15,942 nucleotides of DNA from Chloroflexi bacterium UBA4733 (GCA_002404055.1 DHIZ01000176.1:1-15942), one strand, 5' to 3'. Positions 1-8,115 are shown, numbered from the stretch's first letter. Program-made: numbers and translations. Notes: generated by a model from the letters alone, not told the origin.

Positions 1-317
1 CAGTCGCCCCCGTCGCTTGGCCGCCGATCGCAATCGCGGCCCTGTACTCGGAGGAGAATATCGTTCCGTTGCTACGCAAAACTTTGCGGCGCACTCCTGT
101 GCGGTTGTCAAGGGATCGTCGCCGGGCGGGTGCACTGCAGGCGTCTGCGTCGCTGATCGCCTGTCTGGCTGCAAAGGAGCAGGCGACGCAACCGCGGCGA
201 CGAGTAGCCGGAGGCATGCCAACGCGTGCTGCGAGGGGACAGGCTGCCGCGGCGCCGCACGCCTGCCCAGGGTTGCTGCCATGCGGTGCGCGCTGCGACG
301 GGGAAGTGGGTGAGGCG
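1..317. other. leader region with no recognisable gene
   Basis: Reading frames are open here on both strands, including one continuous with the downstream M20 gene back to the left edge. Their products are Arg/Ala/Cys-rich and resemble no family I know, which is what chance open frames in high-GC DNA look like. A TTGACA hexamer lies on the minus strand at 107-112, but no matching -10 box follows it. I see no tRNA, terminator or repeat. Confidence 0.5.
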
Positions 318-1661
318 ATGAACGGCCTGGATCAAGCGGTTCGCAGGGCGGAACAGTTGGGCGCACAAACGTTGCAACTGGCTCAGGCACTGGTGCGAAC
401 CCACACCGTGAACCGCCACAGTGGCGATGCTCAACCAGGCAACGAGGCAGATGGTCAGCGATTGCTGGAGCCGCTGCTACGCGACCTCGGCGCACGGGTG
501 GAGCGCTTCGATTGCCCGGCGGACATTTACGAGCGGATGGGCGTGCTCGGACCTCGAGACCGCGAGTTCGCTGACCGACCAAATCTGGTGGCCGACCTGC
601 CGTTCGGCGCGGATGGTCCGACCATTCTGCTTCAGGGGCATATGGATACCGTCGGCATTGACGATATGCGCCCCGAGGACGCGCTCTCCGGTGAAATCCG
701 CGATGGGCGCCTCTGGGGCCGTGGCAGCAGCGACATGAAAGGCGGCTTAGCGGCCGCCATGATCGCGCTGCAGGCGCTCCACGACCAGCGCAGCGAACTG
801 CGGGGCCGCGTGTTGTTCGCCAGCGTGGTGGAAGAGGAGAGCAACGGCAGCGGGGCCGGCGCGCTCGCGCTCATCGAACGAGCCGGTGCGGGCCGCTTGT
901 TCGGCGGCGCCTTCCAGCCGCACCGAACCGCGAGCGGGCAGGTGGTGCTGGCCGACGCCGCGGTTTGCACCGACGGCACAGGTCCCCAGGTGACGCGGGG
1001 TTATGGCGGCGTGCTGACGGTGAACGTTGGCGTGGAAGGCCGCTCCGGACACGCCGCCGGCTCGGACAGTGTGAGCGCCATCGAGAAAGCGCTGATTGTG
1101 AAGCGGGGGATCGACCAGTATCGGTCGGAACGGACGGCAGCAGGGCCGGGAAGACAGGTCAACCTCGGCGTGTTTCGCGGCGGCGTACACCCTGCTGTCG
1201 TTCCCGGTCACGCCCTGATGAGCCTCAACATGAGCTATCCCTTCGCAGACGCGGTCGCGGCCGAGGCCGCCGGTCACGGCTTCGGTAACGCACCGGGTCG
1301 TCAGCACTTTGAGGAGCTCATCCGCGCTGCATACAGCGATGACGCCTGGCTGCAGACTCACCCGCCGCAAGTCCAGTGGATAAAGGACCTCATCCCCTTC
1401 GAACTGCCGGAAGCCCATCCTCTGGTACAACAACTCGTGGCGGCGCACCACCTGGCGCTGGGCGAGACGGCCACGGTCGACGTCAATCCCGCCTGGAGCG
1501 ACGCCTGCTATCTTGCACCGTTCGCCGGGACGCCAGCCGTCTGTTATGGCGCCGGGACGCCGGGCCAGGCCCACAGCGCGACCGAATCGGCCGAGACCTG
1601 GCGGATTGTAGCGTGTGCGAAGGCGCTGACGGCCTTCTTGTACGCGCGGTTGAAAGCATGA
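318..1661 (+). CDS. M20 family metallopeptidase/deacylase (ArgE/DapE type)
   Basis: The predicted 447-residue cytoplasmic zinc hydrolase belongs to the M20 family, which removes acyl or amino-acid groups from small amides (acetylornithine, succinyl-diaminopimelate and similar). Visible motifs are the metal ligands in GHMDT (H108, D110), GRGSSDMKGG (D139), the catalytic/metal acidic run VVEEES (E172-E174), the dimerisation-domain motif GRSGHAAGS (H245) and the C-terminal ligand GQAHSATE (H419). All core residues are present and the length is normal. I chose the ATG at 318 because family-like sequence starts there; an in-frame GTG at 306 is possible, and the open frame further upstream looks non-coding. 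Its stop overlaps the start of the acetyltransferase gene. The exact substrate cannot be read from sequence. Confidence 0.9.
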   Translation: MNGLDQAVRRAEQLGAQTLQLAQALVRTHTVNRHSGDAQPGNEADGQRLLEPLLRDLGARVERFDCPADIYERMGVLGPRDREFADRPNLVADLPFGADGPTILLQGHMDTVGIDDMRPEDALSGEIRDGRLWGRGSSDMKGGLAAAMIALQALHDQRSELRGRVLFASVVEEESNGSGAGALALIERAGAGRLFGGAFQPHRTASGQVVLADAAVCTDGTGPQVTRGYGGVLTVNVGVEGRSGHAAGSDSVSAIEKALIVKRGIDQYRSERTAAGPGRQVNLGVFRGGVHPAVVPGHALMSLNMSYPFADAVAAEAAGHGFGNAPGRQHFEELIRAAYSDDAWLQTHPPQVQWIKDLIPFELPEAHPLVQQLVAAHHLALGETATVDVNPAWSDACYLAPFAGTPAVCYGAGTPGQAHSATESAETWRIVACAKALTAFLYARLKA

Positions 1662-2524
1662 CGGCGGCGCCGGCTCCCGGTATCATCCGAGTCATGCAAC
1701 CGGGTGACATCCGTGCCGGCCTCCGCCTCTCCGGCCAAAATAACTGGAACCAGACAGCGGCTGATTGGCGTCGCCTCATGCAATGGGAGCCGGAGGGCTG
1801 TTTTGTTCTTGATGTTGACGGCCAGGTAATGGGCACCGTGACGACCACCTGCTACGGTACCGCGCTTGCCTGGATCGGCATGCTGCTGGTAGACGCTGCT
1901 TCCCGGCACCAGGGTTTCGGTCGGCGTCTGTTGTTGCACGCACTTGCCTGGCTGGAGCAGTGCCACGTCCACGCCATGATGCTCGACGCTACGCCGCTCG
2001 GCCAGCCGCTCTACGAGAGCCTCGGCTTTCGCCAACGGTACCCGCTCGAACGCTGGCAAGGAGTCGCGGCAAGCGCGGGCGGCATACCGCCCGCTGTACT
2101 GCCGCTCGATCAGCGCGGCCTTGCCGGGCCTTGCCTCGCCCTTGATCGACGTGCCTTCGGGCTGGACCGCGGTCGCCTCTTACGCGATCTCCTGGCGGTT
2201 CCGGACGCGCGGGGTTTCCGGACGGGCGGCGGCGCGGCGATCGAGGGCTTCGTCCTGCTGCGTCCCGGCGCTGCACGCTGGCATATCGGGCCCCTTGTCG
2301 CCGACAATGCGGAGCGCGCCGCGGCCATGCTCCAGGCCGCGATGGAGGTGCTAGAGGGCCGGCCGGTTCAGATCGACGTACCCGGCGTCTTGGCCGCGGT
2401 ACACGTGGCACGCCGAGCGGGCTTGACGCCAGCGCGACCTTTCATACGGATGCTGCGTGGCAGTACAGATCCCGTTGCTGATCTAACCCTAATTTACGCC
2501 ACCGCCGCGCCGGAGATCGGCTAG
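1658..2524 (+). CDS. GNAT N-acetyltransferase with YitH-like C-terminal domain
   Basis: This is a 288-residue two-domain acetyltransferase. The N-terminal GNAT fold (about 10-135) carries the acetyl-CoA pyrophosphate loop motif RHQGFGRR at 83-90, followed by the usual PLYESLGF motif at 117-124. The C-terminal half (about 160-268) resembles the second GNAT-like domain of YitH-type proteins, with LDRRAFGLDR at 162-171 and a GPLVAD segment at 211-216. The ATG lies inside the stop region of the M20 gene (ATGA, 4-base overlap), so the two are probably translated together. An acylase next to an acetyltransferase suggests turnover of a shared N-acylated compound, but that is inference. A longer frame reaching back to 1376 is only shadow inside the M20 gene. 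Confidence 0.85.
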   Translation: MTAAPAPGIIRVMQPGDIRAGLRLSGQNNWNQTAADWRRLMQWEPEGCFVLDVDGQVMGTVTTTCYGTALAWIGMLLVDAASRHQGFGRRLLLHALAWLEQCHVHAMMLDATPLGQPLYESLGFRQRYPLERWQGVAASAGGIPPAVLPLDQRGLAGPCLALDRRAFGLDRGRLLRDLLAVPDARGFRTGGGAAIEGFVLLRPGAARWHIGPLVADNAERAAAMLQAAMEVLEGRPVQIDVPGVLAAVHVARRAGLTPARPFIRMLRGSTDPVADLTLIYATAAPEIG

Positions 2525-2544
2525 CGCCCTGCCGCCCGGGCACC

Positions 2545-2844
2545 AACGCCCCATTGCATCTGCACTCACTGTTCAACAGCGCCGACGTCTACGGCGATGG
2601 CAAGCCGACGCCCCTGGCCCACACGAGGCGCGATGTCCACCAGCCCGAAGGCAGTTTGCCGGTGAGCGAACGCATCGGCGCACGTACCTACAGCATCCGC
2701 TGGTTCAAGCACTAACGGCCCGTGGCCGTCGCCCAGTAGGCGGTGGCCTTCTGCAAGCCGGCGGAACAGTACCGGGAGCTCCTGGACGGCGATTCGGGCG
2801 GTCCGCCCCACCTCAGCAACCGGCACGTCTTCGCCCACGGATAG
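2545..2844 (+). pseudogene. DegT/DnrJ/EryC1/StrS aminotransferase, C-terminal remnant
   Basis: Translating from 2545 gives a stretch containing PLHLHSLFNSADVYGDG, then GSLPVSERIGARTYSI and WFKH. I recognise this as the C-terminal region of a PLP-dependent sugar aminotransferase of the DegT/StrS family. The frame is broken by TAA at 2713-2715 and TAG at 2737-2739, yet family-like sequence continues afterwards (AVAFCKPAEQYRELLDGD) to a final TAG at 2842. Both internal stops sit where tyrosine is expected (FKHY, QYA), so single-base TAC to TAA and TAC to TAG changes explain them. The catalytic lysine domain (some 300 residues) is missing; the remnant starts about 20 bases after the acetyltransferase stop. 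It is non-functional. The identification is from memory of the family, not a search. Confidence 0.75.
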
Positions 2845-2894
2845 CGAGAGGGAGCGAGGCACGCACGCCACAACGGCGAGCGAAGAAGGGGCCA

Positions 2895-3950
2895 CTACCC
2901 CGCCGGACGGGCGGACCAGGTCTGCAACCGGGCCATCTGCAGAACGTGGGGCGCCTGGAACTCGGGCGCGAACATGTTCCAGCCTTCGTGGAAGCGCAAC
3001 CCGGCAAAGTCCGCACGCTGGGCCAGTTGCGGGAGTTCATCGGATTGATCAAGCGCCACACGCTGTGGTGATCCCTGCAACCCTCGCGCCAGCGTGCGCA
3101 ACAGCGCCGACGGTCCGAGGAGACGCCGCCCGATTTCCGCCCCGGCCGGCACTCGCCCCTGCCTTCCGGCCTCGGGACTCAGGGCGGCAGCGATAGCAAA
3201 TATCTCGCGAGTCTCGATTTCACCGGCAGCAGCGGTCAATACGTGCGCGTCAGGGCCAAGCAGCGGCCGGACAGTTGTCAGCAACGGTAGCTCCGCGTGC
3301 TCACTCCGCCAGGCCGCTGCATCCAGGAGCACGCCCAGTTGCTCTGCCGGGCTGAGCCAATGGCCGTCGACCTCTCGGGCGATCAGTGGTCCGCCTGCTT
3401 CCTGAATCAGGCGGCGCAACCCATCGCTGGAGAGCAGGCGGTCATCGTCGCGACAGCGCTGATACAGAGTGCGGTAGGTGATGACGTTCGCGTCCGTGTC
3501 GTGCGTAACCCAGGCCAGGAAGGCGTCGAAGTCGGCCATCAACTGCGCGATCTCGGCCCGCGGGCGCAGCGTCGCCGGCTGCCAGGCGGAACGCGGCCGG
3601 TTGATGCCGAAGCGAAAGGTATCTGTCGGTGCGGTAGTCATCAGGCGGCAAGGATGGGTGTAGATGACGAGGACGCCGCCATCGCGCCGCTGGTCCAGCA
3701 ACGCCAGGAAGTCCGTACGCAGGCGCTGTGGCCAGCCCGGCGTATCAAAGTAGCGATCAAAAGCGGTGTGGTACTTGATGCAGAGTGCGCCGCAGTACCA
3801 CATCGGCTTGCCGGGTTCCCATTCCACCGGTGCATCGCAGAAGACGGGGACGCCGAGCAGGGCCATCGCGGCCGGCACCTGCGGCGCCCAACTGGAGCCA
3901 GGTTTGCAATAGGCGACCGGCTGTTGCCCGGTCAGCCGGCGAGCGGCGGC
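2895..3950 (-). pseudogene. 5'-truncated polysaccharide-deacetylase-like gene
   Basis: A 327-codon frame can start at a GTG at 3878, but family-like sequence continues upstream of it (QQPVAYCKPGSSWAPQ) to a TAG at 3951-3953, with no ATG, GTG or TTG in that extra stretch. The visible part has PMWYCG, KYHTAFDRYFD, the YTHPCRL motif (H75 counted from the GTG), FRFGINRPRS and a C-terminal region that looks complete. This pattern matches the second half of large NodB-like polysaccharide deacetylase-type proteins, whose N-terminal half with the metal-binding Asp/His pair is absent. The break lies six bases beyond the stop of the upstream enolase-superfamily gene, which looks like a deletion junction. 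A shortened protein could still be made from the GTG, so some annotators would call it a CDS of 2895-3878. Confidence 0.65.
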
Positions 3951-3956
3951 CTACCC

Positions 3957-5366
3957 TCAGCGGCTTGCTGCCGGCTCCGGCAGTTCCCGCACGACCGTCG
4001 CCCGGCCGTAGCCGAAGCCGGGTCCGGCCAACGTCGATAGGTCCAGTCGCCCGTCACGGCGGGTGTAGAGGCCGGGGTGAACGGTTGCCTCCGGCAGGGA
4101 GGCGTGCGGGTAATACTGCATGCCGTTCGACTCGACGCCCATGATCGTGCCGGCGTGGGCGGCCAGCAGCAGGTGGGGGATCTGGCCGAGCATGTTGTTG
4201 GAGAGATCTTGCACCATCAGCGGCATGCCGTGCGCCTTGGCCCAGCAGAGGCTCAGAATGGCGCCGGTCTGCGTCTTGCAGGTCTTCAAGGCCACGCCGC
4301 TCCAGCCCAGTTGTCGCCCGAGCTTGATCAACTGCCAGTCGTGGGCACTCTCGTCCATGAAGAGCGGCTTGCGCGCCGCCACGCTACGCACATCCATCTG
4401 GTGGCGCTCCAGGTCGTAGGGAAAGGGCTGCTCGACGTAGAGCAGCATGCCGTAGAAACGTGGTTGCTCGGCCAGGAGCTGGTCGAGGATGGCGTTGACA
4501 TAGGCGGGCTCGCTGACGGTGCAGTTAAAGTCCGCCGTCAGCCAGGGGCAGCCCTCCTTGATGGCGATCTCACCGACGGCGATCAGCCGGGCGTAGTCCC
4601 AGGCGGCATCATTGCCACGGAGCTTGACCTTCAGGCAGGTCAGGCCGTCCCGCCGTACCCAGTCGCGCAGGAGCAGGGGATAGCCGTCCTGCGGCTCGCT
4701 CCCGTCCAGATCCGCCTGCTCCAGCGGATCCTTACCGCCGACGAGGTGCCAGGCGACCAGTTGGCTGGGCGCCGGGCGGACCAGGAACTCCTCGGGATAC
4801 TTCCCGGCGAAGGTCGGCGCGCCGGCTCCGACCATTGGCTCGGGCGTGACGTAGGCCGAGAGGTCGGCATTCATGTAGCACGCATTGTAGGTGGCATAGG
4901 TCCGCACGCCGTGCAGCATCCCATAGGCATCGTGGAGCGCCAGGTCAAAAGCGGAGCAACAGACCAACGCCGCCAGCCAGGGCATCGCCTCCCGTCCGGC
5001 GCGGCGGGTATTGGCCTCAGTAAAGAGGCGCGGGAGCTCGCGCTCCAGGAACGCCTGCCCAACCTCCAGCGGATGGCCGAACACGTCGAACTGCGCCCAG
5101 GCGGCCGTCAACTCGGCGCAGAAGGTCAGGAGCGTCTGCTCCCGCTCGGCCAGCGGGACGCTGCTCGGCCAGACCCAGGATACGCTCAGCGGCGTTTCTC
5201 CCCAACCTTCAGCAGATCCGCCGGTGCGGTCCTCGACACGCAACCAGACGCGCGCCGAGGTCACGTCGCGCGTCGTTTCCGGGCCGAACTTGACAGGAAT
5301 GCGCGCCCGCAAGGGCAGCAAGTACAGCTTCGCCTCGGTCGGACGGATGTCGGTGGGCTTTGCCAC
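3957..5366 (-). CDS. enolase-superfamily enzyme (mandelate racemase/muconate lactonizing type)
   Basis: This 469-residue enzyme of the MR/MLE branch would abstract a proton alpha to a carboxylate with Mg2+ help (acid-sugar dehydration, racemisation or cycloisomerisation). Visible are the KVK pair at 246-248, metal ligands D279 (TADFN), E312 (YVEQPF) and D338 (MDES), and a further lysine, K361 (ALKTCKTQTG), on the opposite barrel face. It is longer than the usual 350-400 residues: about 150-240 holds extra sequence between the N-terminal capping region and the barrel Lys strand. The GTG start at 5364-5366 is chosen for its AAGGAG; a TTG at 5399 would add 11 residues. It follows the binding-protein gene by about 105 bases, so it may share its transcript. 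Substrate unknown; a sugar acid fits the neighbours. Confidence 0.85.
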   Translation of the reverse strand: MAKPTDIRPTEAKLYLLPLRARIPVKFGPETTRDVTSARVWLRVEDRTGGSAEGWGETPLSVSWVWPSSVPLAEREQTLLTFCAELTAAWAQFDVFGHPLEVGQAFLERELPRLFTEANTRRAGREAMPWLAALVCCSAFDLALHDAYGMLHGVRTYATYNACYMNADLSAYVTPEPMVGAGAPTFAGKYPEEFLVRPAPSQLVAWHLVGGKDPLEQADLDGSEPQDGYPLLLRDWVRRDGLTCLKVKLRGNDAAWDYARLIAVGEIAIKEGCPWLTADFNCTVSEPAYVNAILDQLLAEQPRFYGMLLYVEQPFPYDLERHQMDVRSVAARKPLFMDESAHDWQLIKLGRQLGWSGVALKTCKTQTGAILSLCWAKAHGMPLMVQDLSNNMLGQIPHLLLAAHAGTIMGVESNGMQYYPHASLPEATVHPGLYTRRDGRLDLSTLAGPGFGYGRATVVRELPEPAASR

Positions 5367-5378
5367 GATATTGAAGCG

Positions 5379-5384
5379 CTCCTT
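5379..5384 (-). promoter_or_regulatory. ribosome binding site for the enolase-superfamily gene
   Basis: AAGGAG on the minus strand lies 12 bases before the GTG at 5366. Spacing is slightly long, but the upstream TTG alternative would place this site inside the coding frame, so it supports the GTG start. Confidence 0.55.
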
Positions 5385-5427
5385 GCGATACGGCCGCAAC
5401 TGCGGTTTGCGGCCAAGGACGAGGGCG

Positions 5428-5467
5428 ACTGCGGTCGCCGCCCCAGCAGGCTTATCTAGACCGCAGT
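5428..5467. repeat. 9-bp perfect inverted repeat in the binding-protein/enolase-family gap
   Basis: ACTGCGGTC (5428-5436) and GACCGCAGT (5459-5467) are exact reverse complements separated by 22 bases. They lie between the stop of the binding-protein gene (5472) and the next gene. No T-tract follows on either strand, so a classical intrinsic terminator is not supported. An mRNA-stabilising or processing hairpin, which often separates an abundant binding protein from downstream genes, is possible. Confidence 0.6.
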
Positions 5468-5471
5468 ATCT

Positions 5472-6953
5472 TTAGGACGACTTCAACACCGTATTGGCTT
5501 GGTCAACAAAGGAGTTCATGGCCGACGTCACCGTCGTCTTGCCGCTCAGCACGTCCTTCCAAACGGCGTTGAAGGCGCTCTGCACCTGCCCCAGTTGGAC
5601 GGGGGCCCGATAGCCCTGGGTCGCTTGCGCCGCCTGATCGTAGACCGCCGCGTTCTCCCAGGGCAGCAGCGAGTCTATATAGGCCTTTGAACTGGCGACG
5701 GTCTGGTTGACCGGGCAGGTGCCGTGGTTCGTCAACTGTGGCGCTTCGCCAGCCGGACTGGAAGCGTACTTCAGGAACTCCCAGGCCACGTCTTTAGCCT
5801 TGCTGGAACTCAGGATCATCCAGCCGTTGGGCCCGTTGCGGACGTGCCGGCCGGCCGGGCCCTTGGGTACGGGCGCCAGGCCCGGCTCCCAACCGGTGGC
5901 CGCCTGGGCAATGCCGGGCGCCTGGAAACGACCGCTGTGGACAAAGGCAATGCGGCCTTTGTTGAAGCCGTCCTGTCCGCTATTGTCCTCTCCTGAGCCC
6001 GGCACGACCTTGTACTTGAGTTGCAGGTCGACGTAGAACTGCAGGGCGTCGATCGCCTGTGTCGAGTTGAGCAAGCTCTGCGTGAGGTCCTGGTTGTAGA
6101 AGTGGCCACCCCCCAACCAAACCCAGGTGGCCAGCCAGGCGAGCGTGCTGTCCAGTGTAGTGGCGCCCCAGGTTTTCTGGGCGCCGACGCCGACTGTCGC
6201 TTGCTTGGCAATGTCGAGGAAGGCTTGCCAGTCCCACTTTCCCTGCTTCTCCAGGTCGTTGGGATCGGCAGCGCCGATCTTTTGCAGCAGCGTCTTATTG
6301 TAATAGAAGACGGCCGGCCCCGAGTAGTACGGGAGGCCGAAGAGCTTGCCGAACCAGCGCGTGTAGTCCAGCACGCCCTGATAGTAGTCGTTGAGGTTGA
6401 ACGTCTTGTCGCTGGCAATGTAGGAGCCCAGGTCCGTCAGCAGCCCCTTGCCGGCAAAGCTGGAAAACCAGTTGGGGTGCGAGTAGATGATGTCGGGGGC
6501 CGTTCCGGAGGCGATATTAAGGGCGACCGTCTCTGCGTAGTGGTCAAAGTCCACCGTGGCGCCAACGTCCGTCGCTTTGCCCTTGCCGGTTTTCGTAAAG
6601 CCGTCGAAGATCTGGACGAAGACCTGATCCTGTGGCCCGACCACAGGGTACTCAATCTGGATCGTGTTGCCGCCGGTTCCTGCCGCCTTGACCGACGCCG
6701 AGGTCGTGGCCGCGGCGGACGATGCCTGACTGGTCGCAGCGCCAGTGGAAGCCTGGCTCGTCGCGGTACCGGCGCCGGCGACCTGACTGGATACTGCGCT
6801 GTTCTGACTGCTGGCGGCGCTGGAGGTCGTGGCCGTGACAGTAGTGCTACCACAGGCGGTCAGCACCCCCAGCCCGGCAGTGCCGGCCAGGATGCCTGCC
6901 AACCGTAGCAGGGAGCGGCGGCTCAGTGTCGATGGAAGGTCAGGACATGCCAT
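5472..6953 (-). CDS. ABC transporter substrate-binding lipoprotein (family 1, sugar type)
   Basis: This 493-residue extracytoplasmic solute-binding protein belongs to the family that captures sugars for ABC importers. The N-terminus has a twin-arginine-like SRRSLLRLAG (11-20), a hydrophobic stretch and a lipobox LTAC with C34, so it is probably exported by Tat and lipid-anchored. Residues 35-95 are a Ser/Ala/Thr/Gln low-complexity linker containing the repeated ATSQAS unit. The SBP_bac_1 fold follows, with TAPDIIYSH, GLPYYSGPAVFYYNK near 200 and a late GRIAFVHSGRF segment. The ATG has AAGGAG (6964-6969) 10 bases upstream. Permease and ATPase genes, normally adjacent, are not in the window; the next gene downstream is the enolase-family enzyme. 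Ligand unknown. Confidence 0.92.
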   Translation of the reverse strand: MACPDLPSTLSRRSLLRLAGILAGTAGLGVLTACGSTTVTATTSSAASSQNSAVSSQVAGAGTATSQASTGAATSQASSAAATTSASVKAAGTGGNTIQIEYPVVGPQDQVFVQIFDGFTKTGKGKATDVGATVDFDHYAETVALNIASGTAPDIIYSHPNWFSSFAGKGLLTDLGSYIASDKTFNLNDYYQGVLDYTRWFGKLFGLPYYSGPAVFYYNKTLLQKIGAADPNDLEKQGKWDWQAFLDIAKQATVGVGAQKTWGATTLDSTLAWLATWVWLGGGHFYNQDLTQSLLNSTQAIDALQFYVDLQLKYKVVPGSGEDNSGQDGFNKGRIAFVHSGRFQAPGIAQAATGWEPGLAPVPKGPAGRHVRNGPNGWMILSSSKAKDVAWEFLKYASSPAGEAPQLTNHGTCPVNQTVASSKAYIDSLLPWENAAVYDQAAQATQGYRAPVQLGQVQSAFNAVWKDVLSGKTTVTSAMNSFVDQANTVLKSS

Positions 6954-6983
6954 CTGGGGTACGCTCCTTATCTTGATCTTGTC

Positions 6984-7004
6984 GCATCTTGCCGCTCAAG
7001 ATGC
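6984..7004. repeat. 8-bp perfect palindrome upstream of the binding-protein gene
   Basis: GCATCTTG (6984-6991) and CAAGATGC (6997-7004) are exact reverse complements with a 5-base loop. On the minus strand the element ends 14 bases before the AAGGAG of the binding-protein gene and is followed by two further CAAGAT or near-CAAGAT copies. It could be an operator, for example for the ROK regulator encoded nearby, or a leader hairpin. There is no direct evidence for either. Confidence 0.6.
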
Positions 7005-7077
7005 TTGTCTTCGCGCCGTGCTGGCGGCACACAACACGGGACTGCGCGGAATGATCTCTCGGTAGGCCGCCTCCTTC

Positions 7078-8076
7078 CTAGGCCAGCAGCTCGTACCGCT
7101 CCGCCGCGATCGCGTAGCGCAGCGGCTCGCTCCGGCTGAAGCGTTCGATCTCTTCCACCATCGCCAGGCCCTGCCGCTCATCATGGGAGTCGCGGCTGTG
7201 GCCGGCGGCGTGGGGTGTGACGATGACGTTGTCCAGGGCGAAGAAGGGGCTGTCCGGCGGTTGCGGCTCCTGATCGAAGACGTCGATCGCTGCCACGAAG
7301 CGGCCAGTTTGCAGCTCGCGCAGCAGGGCCTCCTGGTCCACCACCCAGGAGCGGGCATTCTGGATCAGGATGGCGCCGGGTCTGATGCGCGCCAGCAGGT
7401 CGGCGGTGATCAGGTGGTGGGTCTCCGCTGTTTTGGGGGCGTGGATGGCGATGATGTCGCTGTCGCCGAACACCTCCTCCAGTGCGGCAAGTTCGACGCC
7501 AAGCTCTGCCGCCCTTTCGGCGCTGAGGTAGGGGTCGGCCACGCGGACCGTGGCGCCGAAGGCCAACAGCAGGCGGATGTGGCGCTGGGCCACATAGCCG
7601 GAGCCGACCAGACCGACCCGCCGTGCCGCCAGCAGCGAGCCGGTGAACTGGCCGACCTCGCGCCAGGGGACGCCTGCTTTGAGTTGACGATCCATGATGT
7701 GCGGGCGGCGCAGCCACAGCAACTCCAGGCTGATGCAGAACTCGGCTACGGAGTCGGCGATGATCTGCGCTGCATGGCAGAGGGTGATGCCGCGGGCATA
7801 GATGCTGGGCGGGATGATGCCGCGCACGCTGCCCGTGCTATAGCCGATGAGCTTCAGCCTCGGAGCACCGTCGAGCCATTCTTCCTGTAAGGCAGGCGTT
7901 CCCGGCCCGGCCAGCAAGACTTCCGCCTGGGCCAGCAGGGCTGGGGCCTGTTCAGCCAGCGCCGCGCTGTTGCCGGTCGCTTGTGTCACCAGTCCGAGGC
8001 ACGCAATGCGCGCCTGTACGTCGGGCGGGTACAACTGGGCGTAGGTCGTGTCCGGGATGAGAATGGCGACTTGCAT
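7078..8076 (-). CDS. D-isomer-specific 2-hydroxyacid dehydrogenase
   Basis: This 332-residue NAD(P)-dependent oxidoreductase would interconvert a 2-keto acid and a D-2-hydroxy acid in the cytoplasm. The Rossmann signature is GLVGSGYVA at 155-163, with acidic D181 (VADPY) at the end of the second strand, which favours NAD over NADP. The catalytic triad is complete: R242 in NARSWVVD, E270 in DVFDQEP and H289 in TPHAAGHS. Length is typical. The ATG has GAGGAG a few bases upstream. It lies between the ROK regulator gene and the binding-protein gene on the same strand, and with the enolase-family enzyme suggests catabolism of a hydroxy or sugar acid. The family also includes phosphoglycerate dehydrogenases, but no ACT domain is present. 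Confidence 0.92.
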   Translation of the reverse strand: MQVAILIPDTTYAQLYPPDVQARIACLGLVTQATGNSAALAEQAPALLAQAEVLLAGPGTPALQEEWLDGAPRLKLIGYSTGSVRGIIPPSIYARGITLCHAAQIIADSVAEFCISLELLWLRRPHIMDRQLKAGVPWREVGQFTGSLLAARRVGLVGSGYVAQRHIRLLLAFGATVRVADPYLSAERAAELGVELAALEEVFGDSDIIAIHAPKTAETHHLITADLLARIRPGAILIQNARSWVVDQEALLRELQTGRFVAAIDVFDQEPQPPDSPFFALDNVIVTPHAAGHSRDSHDERQGLAMVEEIERFSRSEPLRYAIAAERYELLA

Positions 8077-8115
8077 CGGTCTCCTCTTCAGCGACTTCTT
8101 ATGGAGCGCGAAAGA

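Noticed and set aside
69..317. N-terminal extension of the M20 protein
   Set aside because: The extra 83 residues are Arg/Ala-rich with no family similarity; family sequence begins near the ATG at 318.
3297..4040. 247-codon plus-strand frame over the deacetylase-like remnant
   Set aside because: The minus-strand frame carries recognisable family sequence; the plus-strand product does not.
4077..5459. 460-codon plus-strand open frame opposite the enolase-family gene
   Set aside because: Antisense shadow; the minus-strand protein has all superfamily metal ligands.
6021..6908. 295-codon plus-strand frame opposite the binding-protein gene
   Set aside because: Low-complexity Gly/Arg/Val-rich product with no domain, antisense to a clear lipoprotein gene.
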